From Yersinia enterocolitica subsp. enterocolitica (GTDB lineage: Bacteria > Pseudomonadota > Gammaproteobacteria > Enterobacterales > Enterobacteriaceae), in assembly GCF_901472495.1 (NCBI RefSeq), contig NZ_LR590469.1:372001-436000 (forward strand): 64,000 bases of DNA. The letters are read 5' to 3'. Positions 47,754-55,947 of this stretch are shown piece by piece. The notes beneath the pieces were generated by a model, which was given only the letters and a program-made list of their open reading frames with translations, had not been told where the DNA came from and made no database searches. Position 1 is the stretch's first letter. Each line of letters begins with the position of its first letter. A program made the translations under genes and the position numbers.

Positions 47754-48356
47754 ATGTTAAGTGTAGCGATTACAACCCAAAATGCTTTCTATGAGTTAGG
47801 TTTGCATTCTCTACTCCAGAAAGTTTTTAATAAAGAGGGCGTTGAGGATTATTTATTCCTTAATCCGCATGAAAAAAAATCGATACACCGAGCTAATGTG
47901 ATATTTAAAGATTTTATGGTGATTGTCAATATATACCAAGAGAGTGGGTTTATTGCGAAGTGTACCAGTAGTAATCATACTCCGATGATGACAGTCAACA
48001 TTCCTTTTAATAGCAGTCAGCTCGATATCTATGACATTATCTCTAAAATCAAGAAAATTTTGACTATTGCACGTCTCAGTCACTGCAATATGATGAACAG
48101 CGATATATTTAGACAGTTAGGGCTTAAGAATTATATCCAACTCTCTATCACTGAAAGTCGAGTGGTAGAATTAACTGGGCAAGGTTATACGATTACAGAT
48201 ATTTCAAATATACTTGAACGCTCTGAAAAAACAGTATTAACCCATCGGAGAAATGCCATAAGAAAACTGGGTGTGTTAAATCGCTTAGAGTTCTATAATT
48301 ATGCATCACATATGAAAAACTATAGCAATAAAGAAGCTGTTTTCATTTGTATCTGA
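47754..48356 (+). CDS. LuxR/FixJ-type HTH regulator
   Basis: A 200-residue protein with a C-terminal LuxR-type HTH (about 128-182: LSITESRVVELTGQGYTITD and EKTVLTHRRNAIRKLGV). The N-terminal 120 residues have the length of a response-regulator receiver, but I do not see the acidic pocket and phosphoacceptor Asp in typical context, so it is probably not phosphorylated. The VLTHRRNAIRKL motif resembles that of fimbrial regulators such as EcpR/MatA. It lies at the edge of the T6SS/fimbrial block and may control it. The gene is AT-rich. Confidence 0.75.
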   Translation: MLSVAITTQNAFYELGLHSLLQKVFNKEGVEDYLFLNPHEKKSIHRANVIFKDFMVIVNIYQESGFIAKCTSSNHTPMMTVNIPFNSSQLDIYDIISKIKKILTIARLSHCNMMNSDIFRQLGLKNYIQLSITESRVVELTGQGYTITDISNILERSEKTVLTHRRNAIRKLGVLNRLEFYNYASHMKNYSNKEAVFICI

Positions 48357-48437
48357 TTTGCAATGTATTGCCTGCAACAATATATCGCATGCTATTTTTT
48401 CAGTAAACTGCCTTAACGCCCCCATCTTGGTGCAATT

Positions 48438-48481
48438 ATCACTTCACGCTATATTGGATAATATCGCGTGAAGTGATTTTT
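48438..48481 (+). terminator. Strong hairpin terminator between convergent genes
   Basis: A perfect 12-bp stem, ATCACTTCACGC (48438-48449) with GCGTGAAGTGAT (48466-48477), is followed by a run of five Ts. The loop itself can extend the stem partly (ATATT/AATAT). It terminates the LuxR-type gene and lies between it and the end of the minus-strand T6SS operon. Confidence 0.88.
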
Positions 48482-48489
48482 GGCTGATA

Positions 48490-48975
48490 TTAACGAGCTG
48501 ATACAACTTTTGGATTGAAGCTATTAATAATTTGTACGTAATGCTTACGTTGATGTTCAGTAAATTCACCTCCGGCAGTTGTCAAAGTGAAAATAAGCAC
48601 GACACGATTAGCTGGATTTGAGATGGCATGATGCGGCAGTAATACGATAGACTGTACCTGGCGAGTAATTTCCCCATCTTGCAAGAAATTGTTTGCCACT
48701 TGTACTACGGGTAGTTTCGCCGGACCAAGCTCATGTTTGAGTAATTTCCCCTCAATTTGAAATCCAGGTAGTTTATTGCGTAATGCTTCCATCTCTTTTT
48801 CACAGAAATCTTCAGGTGTTTGTTCTTCATCTAATAAAGCACGGTTAATGATAATGGTATATTCGTGGTTATCAGGATCTCTGAACATTAAAATATTCAC
48901 TGACTGATCCAGAACCGGGGCTGTTGTCAGAAAGGTGCCCTCAAAAATAGAATAAGTAGAAGAATTAGCATTCAT
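48490..48975 (-). CDS. DUF1795 (DcrB/Eag-like) protein
   Basis: A 161-residue protein, no signal peptide. MNANSSTYSIFEGTFLTTAP and the NILMFRDPDNHEYTIIINRA core match the DUF1795 family, whose T6SS-linked members (EagR/EagT) are chaperones that hold N-terminal transmembrane segments of effectors before loading on VgrG. It is the last gene of the operon. No Rhs or PAAR effector gene, the usual client, is found next to it. The assignment as a chaperone is by family and context. Confidence 0.75.
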   Translation of the reverse strand: MNANSSTYSIFEGTFLTTAPVLDQSVNILMFRDPDNHEYTIIINRALLDEEQTPEDFCEKEMEALRNKLPGFQIEGKLLKHELGPAKLPVVQVANNFLQDGEITRQVQSIVLLPHHAISNPANRVVLIFTLTTAGGEFTEHQRKHYVQIINSFNPKVVSAR

Positions 48976-48981
48976 TGGATT

Positions 48982-50652
48982 TTAAGCTCCCGCATTTTTG
49001 TTATGTATTGGTAATAACAGCACTTCAACGCGCCGATTTTGATCTTGTCCTGCTGGTGTATCATTTGATGCGACCGGTTCTAATGCTCCCATTCCTCTGA
49101 TAATGAAATCTTCTTTTGCAAGTGCACTGTTTTTGATTAGCCAGTCCCGAACCACAACTGCGCGTTGTTCGGAAATTGTCATATTGAATGAAGCACTGCC
49201 GGTATTGTCCGAATGACCGATAATGAGAACTTTTCTGCCTTGATGCTGCTCTACCAGAAGTAACAAGGATGCCAGAGTTTCGTTTGTTTGCGCATTGGGC
49301 TTCAGTTTTATGCTATTTGAATCAAACATCGGGGCCATTTGGGTAGAACTAAACGCAGGGATATCTTGATAACTTTCAATTTGGTGATTTATTTTATTTA
49401 ATAACGGTGCACATTGAGATAATCCCCAATGTGTAATATTTGTTATATTCAAGCAGTTAGAATATATTTTGGCCTTATCAGTTAACTTCGTAATATTATC
49501 CGTAATATGTTGCACGGATATATCACTCATATTGCCCAAAGTTGCCATCTGTTGGTTAAATTGGTCATGGCGAGTTTTTTCTTGCGATAAAGAATAGGCC
49601 ATGTGTACTGCTAATAGCACGGTGGCAAAACCCAAACTCCATAACCATCTCGGCGGTGTTGGGGTTTCAATAACAGTCGATTTGACCACTGGCGCTATCT
49701 GTGGTTTTCGCCAATTAATCACTGCCGGAAAAGGTGGTCGTGATAGGGATGAGGCCAAACCAGGTAAAATCCCCAATGTTTTTTCCAGCCATACCGACCA
49801 GGCACCATGTTTGATAAACCCTTTTCCGTTATCGGATAAAATCACATCAGTCAGCTGTAATGATGTGTGGGAAAAGAGATTTTTTAAGCTATTTGTCACG
49901 CCAGATTCGTTTAACCAAATAAACAGATTATGTGCAATTGCGTGACGCTGGGATGAGAACGCCGTACTGCTAGTATCTTGCGACTCAAGTTTTTGGCTCA
50001 ATGCTTGGAAAGCAGCAGTAATATCGATCTCTTTTTTATTGGCGAGATTAATATTTCCAGTCCAATACGCATTATCAGGATTATGGCTAAGACGTTCCTC
50101 ACTTAACTGAATATAGATAGCAAACACGCAGGCGAGGGGAGTTTGCAGGGATAAGATCGAAAAACTGTTCTGCCATTTTGTTAGTTGTGAAATGATAATT
50201 GATGTATTTTCATACACATCAGGCAAGAACGGGAAAAAAGCCGATACTTGTGCAGATGGGTGATGTGTCGCTATATGTTTGAGCCTTTTTTGCAATGATT
50301 CCGGATCAGGAATTAAGATCCAAATAGCCTGGCTGGAAAAACGTGTATTATCGGCAGCTCCCGGATGACTAAACCATTTGGCGGCATAGGGGCCAAGAAT
50401 CAAAATGACGGTATTCCCCTGATGCGCAGTTTCTGCAACCACCGGTTGAGGGGGTTGTTGTGGTTCTGACGGAGAGGGTTTTGGTTTAAGGGTGTAATGT
50501 TGCCATACTGTGAGCACCAATAGGGCAAGGAAAGTAATAAAAATAGCATTATTCCATAACGTATTTTCATACAAAGCCAGACTTGCTATCAATACGCCAC
50601 AGGTTGCCAACCAGAGCAGTAATAGCGACTTATTTAATTTGAGCTTAAACAT
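48982..50652 (-). CDS. OmpA-domain T6SS membrane protein (TagL-like, with TssM-like topology)
   Basis: A 556-residue protein. Two hydrophobic helices lie at the N-terminus (about 9-28 and 36-50), a Pro-rich segment at 56-70, and a third helix at about 337-354 (WSLGFATVLLAVHMAYSL). The periplasmic C-terminus (about 440-550) is an OmpA/MotB peptidoglycan-binding domain with VLIIGHSDNTGSASFN and NRRVEVLLLP. Two N-terminal helices, a large cytoplasmic part and a third helix recall a shortened TssM/IcmF. It begins right after the tssL stop. A role in anchoring the secretion complex to peptidoglycan is inferred. Confidence 0.75.
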   Translation of the reverse strand: MFKLKLNKSLLLLWLATCGVLIASLALYENTLWNNAIFITFLALLVLTVWQHYTLKPKPSPSEPQQPPQPVVAETAHQGNTVILILGPYAAKWFSHPGAADNTRFSSQAIWILIPDPESLQKRLKHIATHHPSAQVSAFFPFLPDVYENTSIIISQLTKWQNSFSILSLQTPLACVFAIYIQLSEERLSHNPDNAYWTGNINLANKKEIDITAAFQALSQKLESQDTSSTAFSSQRHAIAHNLFIWLNESGVTNSLKNLFSHTSLQLTDVILSDNGKGFIKHGAWSVWLEKTLGILPGLASSLSRPPFPAVINWRKPQIAPVVKSTVIETPTPPRWLWSLGFATVLLAVHMAYSLSQEKTRHDQFNQQMATLGNMSDISVQHITDNITKLTDKAKIYSNCLNITNITHWGLSQCAPLLNKINHQIESYQDIPAFSSTQMAPMFDSNSIKLKPNAQTNETLASLLLLVEQHQGRKVLIIGHSDNTGSASFNMTISEQRAVVVRDWLIKNSALAKEDFIIRGMGALEPVASNDTPAGQDQNRRVEVLLLPIHNKNAGA

Positions 50653-51300
50653 TTAAGACAGATTACCTAAATAACGAGAGCACCAAAACCAAAACGCACC
50701 GAGCGATAGCAGGGCGGTAAAGAGAGGTAAGCCCAACGATCGCCAAATTCGACGTGGCTCAGATGCGGGTTCTATTTCGAGAAGTTCCTCATGGTGGCCT
50801 GTTTCCTCCGGCTCTGGCTCCATGTGAAGATCATCGTTATCCATAACCAGATTAGGAGGTAATAACTTATGACCATACTGCGCAAATAATTGCTGCGATT
50901 TCACATCACGGGTGGGCAAATTACGCGAGAGGACAAGTATTTTTAGCGCATATTGGCAGATGACTTCATCATCGCTATTTAATAACGCTTCCAGGCTGAC
51001 ATTATCAGCAGGAGCAGGCGTGCTATAACCATAGAAATAGTCTAATAATAAATAGCTATCCCAACTTAACCCCTTATCTTTAATTGTATTTTCAGTACGT
51101 TTATCCAGATAGTGGCAAAGCTGATGACATAACCTGTCGACTTCGATGGGAGGATGTTGTTCTGATTTCAGTGTGAGGCCAAATGCCTCTACTTGCGCAA
51201 TCAGTTTTTGCTGGAAGCCGGATAACGACGGAATAATGCCATTAAAAGATAATAAGGTGTCGATGCTTAAAATCTGTTTGAAAATATCTTCGCTTTTCAC
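50653..51300 (-). CDS. tssL: TssL (DotU/IcmH family) T6SS membrane-complex protein
   Basis: A 215-residue protein with a cytoplasmic helical domain and a single C-terminal transmembrane helix (LGLPLFTALLSLGAFWFW, about 188-206), the classic tail-anchored TssL layout. The VDRLCHQLCHYLDKRTENTI helix and YLLLDYFYGYSTPAP follow the DotU pattern. It overlaps the glycosyltransferase gene by 4 bases. It lacks a fused peptidoglycan domain; the next gene supplies one. Confidence 0.82.
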   Translation of the reverse strand: MKSEDIFKQILSIDTLLSFNGIIPSLSGFQQKLIAQVEAFGLTLKSEQHPPIEVDRLCHQLCHYLDKRTENTIKDKGLSWDSYLLLDYFYGYSTPAPADNVSLEALLNSDDEVICQYALKILVLSRNLPTRDVKSQQLFAQYGHKLLPPNLVMDNDDLHMEPEPEETGHHEELLEIEPASEPRRIWRSLGLPLFTALLSLGAFWFWCSRYLGNLS

Positions 51301-52634
51301 CAGGGTTTCTCCACAACATCACCCCAACCCTGCAAGCGAATATAAGGACATATTCTGACAGAGCGTGGGTTTGAATCCGTTTCGGTATTAAAGGCCAGTT
51401 TTAACTCAAAGATTGAGTCATCGGTTTTAGTAATGATTTTCTTCATATTGCTGATATCAACATGTTCAGCCATAACTTGAACATTTTGCGCGTTATAAAC
51501 ACCGATGTGCCACCACTCCACATCTTCACGGGTGAAATCGGCTTCATGTTTTTCTATTTTTAGCGTTTTTTTATTGACCAGAATTAAGGATTCTAGCCAC
51601 TGCTCGTGGGCGGTTGGGAGATCAGTGAAATAGCTCACTTTGTCGGTGCCGACGACATCCGGATGCACAGCTCGCTTGCTGAAATTAACCCCGAGGCGAT
51701 ATTCGAATTCTTGTAAGCTGCGTTGTGAGCCTAATGCATAGCAGCCAAGTTCTACGTTGTTTTGTTCAGTGCCCATAAGAGTACGAACCCGGCTTTTAGC
51801 GATTTTGTCCCGCTCCCACCAGGCCAGTTTCACCGCGCCAGATTTCTTGGCCTCATTATTGTGATCAGACCAAACTTTGCTGTGCTTGCTGCGAGTATAG
51901 AAATGCCACAGCAGGATTTTGTGCGGAGCATAACAATCGTAGCCATGAGTAAACGCGCGGGCCGCCATGGCAATTTCTTCCCCCAGAAAGAAAATGTCGG
52001 GATCGTTGGCGACTTCACGGACAAAGCAGCCATCGGTGAATATGAAACCAGCGGCTAAATACCCGCAGCGCACAGGCGTACTTTCGGTAAAAGGCGTGGA
52101 CATCATTTGCACCATGCCTTCAGGAGTAAAAGTATTAAAAATCAGCCGACTGACATAATTTTTTCTGTTTTCATTCTCACCTGGCTCATAACCTGGGGGA
52201 TAAGCAGATAATATTGGCTTAGGGCTTTTGTCTCGCAGGCTATTTAACATTGTGACCATTTCATGGTCCCAGTGTTGAATAAATCGGCAATGGGAGTCTA
52301 TTTGCAAGAAATAGGTTTCATCCTGAAAGAGCCCTTCAGCCATATGCCTGGCCCAACAAGCCCCTTTGCTCTCATAATAATGCACAGCTAAAACCCATAT
52401 ATGCGCCTGGTTATATTCCAATTGATGCAATGGATAGCCAAGATGGGTTTGACTTTCTATCAGCCGCATTCCCTGATTAATGAAAGTATTAATGTCATTA
52501 TCATCTTGCCAGAAAACCGCAATATTGAGATTTTCGGGACTTTTAGCTGTATTTATCATGTCATGTAGCGTCGGGATCAATTCTGAATCCCGATAGCTTG
52601 CAATGCTCACAAAAATAGAAGATACAGACTGCAT
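51297..52634 (-). CDS. GlcNAc-transferase-family glycosyltransferase (PF11397-like)
   Basis: A 445-residue cytoplasmic protein without signal peptide. The N-terminus SIFVSIASYRDSELIPTLHD, the GACWARHMAEGLFQDETYFL segment and the QIDSHCRF motif (Asp113-Ser-His115, the DxD/DxH-like metal site) match the family of Skp1-type UDP-GlcNAc transferases described in Dictyostelium. PDIFFLGEEIAMAARAFTHG is a second conserved block. Residues after about 340 form an extra C-terminal domain of unknown role. It sits between a fimbrial adhesin-like gene and tssL. The acceptor is unknown: the adhesin, a secretion component, or a target-cell protein are possibilities. Confidence 0.8.
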   Translation of the reverse strand: MQSVSSIFVSIASYRDSELIPTLHDMINTAKSPENLNIAVFWQDDNDINTFINQGMRLIESQTHLGYPLHQLEYNQAHIWVLAVHYYESKGACWARHMAEGLFQDETYFLQIDSHCRFIQHWDHEMVTMLNSLRDKSPKPILSAYPPGYEPGENENRKNYVSRLIFNTFTPEGMVQMMSTPFTESTPVRCGYLAAGFIFTDGCFVREVANDPDIFFLGEEIAMAARAFTHGYDCYAPHKILLWHFYTRSKHSKVWSDHNNEAKKSGAVKLAWWERDKIAKSRVRTLMGTEQNNVELGCYALGSQRSLQEFEYRLGVNFSKRAVHPDVVGTDKVSYFTDLPTAHEQWLESLILVNKKTLKIEKHEADFTREDVEWWHIGVYNAQNVQVMAEHVDISNMKKIITKTDDSIFELKLAFNTETDSNPRSVRICPYIRLQGWGDVVEKPW

Positions 52635-52672
52635 ATATAATCCGTGTAAATTAACAGTGTTGCCCTAATGGG

Positions 52673-53677
52673 TTAATTAACTTGTAAAATAATTTCTGCG
52701 GCGGCGCTAAAGTTGCCGTTAGCGGGTTTGGCTGTAGCTGATACCTGCTCAAGAGTGGCTTTCCACTTAAATTCAGCCGGTGTCGCACTGGCGATATTGA
52801 GCTTTTGCTCACGATCACTGCCATTAAGTGCCAGTAATTTGCCGGAACTATCGTTGATTCTTATGCGCATCCGGTCATCCTGGCCATCCTTGTCTTTGAC
52901 TTTGATGTAATTCCCATCGGCAGTTGGCGTTTGCGTGGTAATAGCGGCGGTGGCTGAATATTGCCCATAATCGGTTTTACAGGTGATATCAAAATCCAGA
53001 TTGCGCTCGATTCCATTATTCAATGTGCCTGAGGTTACCAGGCCAAAATCGACAATTTTTGTGCCGTCAAAAGTACAGGATGGGGTACTAATAATAGTGA
53101 TTTGGCCGATATCCAGTTTCTGTGCGAAGTTGGCTACGCTATTGCTGTTCACCCAGTTATAGGCCGCCGTGCCTGCGGGCAACACCAACTGACCCGCAGT
53201 ATTGCTCAAGGAGAGTGTCTCTTTGGTTTTATATAATTCAATTCTGAAAAAGGAGTTAGCCGGATAAGTCCAACGGCCAATTTCAGTGGTAAATGTCATT
53301 CCCCCGTTAGTATTGAACGTACCAAAGGCAGCACCATTACTCCACATAGGTTTAACGGCAATACCGTCGATATTGGTGGCAAATAATCCCTTACCCAAAT
53401 CTGCCCCCAGCAAGATGCCAACATTTTTACCGTAAGGGTTACCAATGGCGCAATCGACATAAGTTACTCTGGTTCCTTGCGTTGCTGAATCCGCCTCGGC
53501 AATAAACTTGGAGGTGTCAGCGGGTGCATCTGCATCAATAGTGATCGTTAAAGCAGGTATATTCATGGTTGATGGCAGAGAACCACCGTCTTTGCTTTCT
53601 GTATCAATGGTACAGATGGCGCTTGCTTGCCCGGCGGTAATCGCGCCGAATGCCAATATAAAAAGCGTCCTTGTCAT
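52673..53677 (-). CDS. Two-domain fimbrial adhesin-like protein
   Basis: A 334-residue exported protein. A signal peptide (TRTLFILAFGAITAGQASA) is followed by an N-terminal domain with Cys22 and Cys76 and a C-terminal pilin-like domain with Cys201 (STPSCTFDG) and Cys233 (FDITCKTD), ending in an alternating hydrophobic strand (AAEIILQVN). This is the layout of tip adhesins such as FimH/MrkD. It is Thr/Ser-rich. It lies inside the T6SS operon, 6 bases from tssA, far from the main fimbrial subunit at 61395, on the opposite strand. Confidence 0.75.
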   Translation of the reverse strand: MTRTLFILAFGAITAGQASAICTIDTESKDGGSLPSTMNIPALTITIDADAPADTSKFIAEADSATQGTRVTYVDCAIGNPYGKNVGILLGADLGKGLFATNIDGIAVKPMWSNGAAFGTFNTNGGMTFTTEIGRWTYPANSFFRIELYKTKETLSLSNTAGQLVLPAGTAAYNWVNSNSVANFAQKLDIGQITIISTPSCTFDGTKIVDFGLVTSGTLNNGIERNLDFDITCKTDYGQYSATAAITTQTPTADGNYIKVKDKDGQDDRMRIRINDSSGKLLALNGSDREQKLNIASATPAEFKWKATLEQVSATAKPANGNFSAAAEIILQVN

Positions 53678-53683
53678 GGCTAA

Positions 53684-54847
53684 CTACTCCTGTCCTGCAT
53701 CAAGTTTAGAAATCAGTTCTGGCGGAATGATTTGCAGTAATTCACCAAAGCTTTTGCCAATGGTTTTTTCTGAAAATGACAATAGCGCGATCACCGGGCT
53801 GCTAGGCTCGGTAGTCGCAAACCATTGGCGGACTTCAATGAGTCGGGATAACGCGTCCGCGCGATTTTGAATTCCTTTTGGCGCGATTGGAACTTGTGCC
53901 GCAACAGCTATCGGCGGTGGCGATTGCAATGGTGGCTGTTGTAATGGTGACATGTGTGGCGCGGGCGGATAAGTGGGAGTCGCAGTATCAGTGGGGACAC
54001 TGACCGCGGTGACTATTTCCTCAGGCTGCCATTCCGGGGCCGTTGTATAGACTTCAGTGGCCTCGGTTGCCGTAATATATTCAGGTGTTTCAACGGCTGC
54101 GATAGGCGCGATATCGGCCATATTGCTCCCACCAAAGTGGCGTAACACCGCCGTCAATCTGACGAAGTCAGGGGTGACCTCACCGAGAGAATGGCTAAGA
54201 TTTGTGGTTAATTCCAACAGCAATGCATAAGCTTTTTGCAATGAGAGGATCGCGCTATCGGAACGGGCCTGCCAATCATGCTCAATGGCTTCCAAAGTGG
54301 CTTCTTCCAGTGCACCGTCTTCGCGCGGGAACGAATGCGCTTTCTCAAGCTCTTTGACTGATATTTGCATTCCGGCGGCTTTGGGCAGGGGTTGGTTGCG
54401 AAAATCAGCAATAAAACCATCGATATCGTCTAATTCTGCAAAAGCATTGGCCCGCATAAAAGGTTCAAATTCGCCTTCATCAAGTAACTGTGGATGTAGA
54501 TCATCCGGCCAGGCACTCAGGCACCACAGTAGGGCTTCCAGCCCTTCCTGCACCGCACTTACGCCAATTTGACGCATTCGACAGCGCATCAGAATAATCA
54601 GTAACCGAATGTCACGGGCTTTACCTAGCAGCTCCAGGCATTTTCGCTCGGTATCGGTCCAGTTGGTCGGCTCAGCGACTTCAACAAAGTTGCCGTACTC
54701 GGCGGTCAACTTGGGTTGCAGTTTTGTTTGCAGCATCAGAAATGCTGAGTCATATTCCAGACTTAGGCCGCAAGGATGGTCACCTGGAATAGGTTGCATC
54801 AGGCGGTGATAATAACCTCTGCTATCAGCAATACTTGGTACACTCAT
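53684..54847 (-). CDS. tssA: TssA (ImpA) T6SS baseplate/cap protein
   Basis: A 387-residue protein. The ImpA_N domain is clear (PIPGDHPCGLSLEYDSAFLM, TNWTDTERKCLELLGKARDI, GLEALLWCLSAWPDDLHPQL). A Pro/Thr/Ala-rich linker (about 260-310) is followed by a C-terminal helical domain (RADALSRLIEVRQWFATTEP). TssA directs baseplate and tail assembly. The start at 54847 has GGAAG upstream; the frame to 54868 adds seven residues without support. Confidence 0.92.
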   Translation of the reverse strand: MSVPSIADSRGYYHRLMQPIPGDHPCGLSLEYDSAFLMLQTKLQPKLTAEYGNFVEVAEPTNWTDTERKCLELLGKARDIRLLIILMRCRMRQIGVSAVQEGLEALLWCLSAWPDDLHPQLLDEGEFEPFMRANAFAELDDIDGFIADFRNQPLPKAAGMQISVKELEKAHSFPREDGALEEATLEAIEHDWQARSDSAILSLQKAYALLLELTTNLSHSLGEVTPDFVRLTAVLRHFGGSNMADIAPIAAVETPEYITATEATEVYTTAPEWQPEEIVTAVSVPTDTATPTYPPAPHMSPLQQPPLQSPPPIAVAAQVPIAPKGIQNRADALSRLIEVRQWFATTEPSSPVIALLSFSEKTIGKSFGELLQIIPPELISKLDAGQE

Positions 54848-54921
54848 GTTTCTTCCTTTTAACGCCATGGGTGGACGTCGTCTAATTTTTCACTCTCGGA
54901 CTTAGCCGTGATGCTGATGGG

Positions 54922-55947
54922 TTAATAACGGTGCATTTCGGGTTCAAAACTCATTCCGCGTACGTTGGCTGAGACATCCTCTCGGGCTAACCAACTGGTG
55001 TACCCCAACTGGCTGGTGCCCTCCAATGTGGCGGTTGGAACCTCAGCGGCGGTTAACAACAATTGCACCTCCCAGGCATATTCAAATCCGACAAAGTTAC
55101 GAACCCATTCACGTAATACCGGTAAATCCTGTCCTGATGGGCTGAAACGCAAATACTGTTGCAGGCTGAGCGGGCCAAGTATCAGCTCGAATTTATGCTG
55201 TCGGTCTAAAACGGTGTCGCCCAGAATGGCACCGTCACCTAACAGCATCGCTGAGGCACCATCGCCCAATTGCGTCTGGTCACTTTTATCCAGAAAGATC
55301 CACTGTTGGGCGTATTCGACCATGCTGACCGGCACTTCAAAGTAGTATTGCAATGCGCCGACTAAGCCTTCGGGGTTACGTGCTTCACGAATAAGATGGG
55401 CGGATGAAGCCAGATGAGCATGCACCGGCAGCGCACTATGTGTCAGTTCCGCTGGGTCTAAACCGGCCAGGCTGCCGATATAAAAAGAGAATTTCTCATC
55501 ATGTTGCCTGTCAAGTGAAGCGGTGTCCTGAGAGACAAACCATGCACGATAGAGCTGTGATAGCGCCCGATGATGAAATAGATCGGCAAAGTCGGTCAGT
55601 GTATGGTCATGCAACTCAGCGCGGGTGTAGGCCAGTTCAGTCATTTGCAACGGCATCGCGCCGTGCGGCCCCCAGATACCCAGACCAAAAAGCTGTAGGT
55701 CCATCTTCCCGTCTTTCATTTCAACATGGGCAATCTCACGTGGTGAGAACGCCATATTGGCACTTTGTCCGATACGGAAGCTTTCTTGTTTCGGCAGCAT
55801 AGCTTTAGCGGGAGCGGGCATATCGGGAGTTCGGGCCGCATTAGCCCGCATCATGCTGATAAAACCGGCATTCCAGGGCTCTGCTTGCTGATACCAGGTA
55901 TCCAGATTGAGTTGGCTCTGCTGCTGTATGCTGTCGTCGGGTTGCAT
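54922..55947 (-). CDS. tssG: TssG T6SS baseplate protein
   Basis: A 341-residue baseplate wedge protein (ImpH/VasB family). Typical segments: REIAHVEMKDGKMDLQLFGL followed by GIWGPHGAMPLQMTEL, DFADLFHHRALSQLYRAW, and GSLAGLDPAEL. The start at 55947 shares a base with the tssF stop (TAATG). A 74-bp gap separates it from tssA. Confidence 0.93.
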   Translation of the reverse strand: MQPDDSIQQQSQLNLDTWYQQAEPWNAGFISMMRANAARTPDMPAPAKAMLPKQESFRIGQSANMAFSPREIAHVEMKDGKMDLQLFGLGIWGPHGAMPLQMTELAYTRAELHDHTLTDFADLFHHRALSQLYRAWFVSQDTASLDRQHDEKFSFYIGSLAGLDPAELTHSALPVHAHLASSAHLIREARNPEGLVGALQYYFEVPVSMVEYAQQWIFLDKSDQTQLGDGASAMLLGDGAILGDTVLDRQHKFELILGPLSLQQYLRFSPSGQDLPVLREWVRNFVGFEYAWEVQLLLTAAEVPTATLEGTSQLGYTSWLAREDVSANVRGMSFEPEMHRY

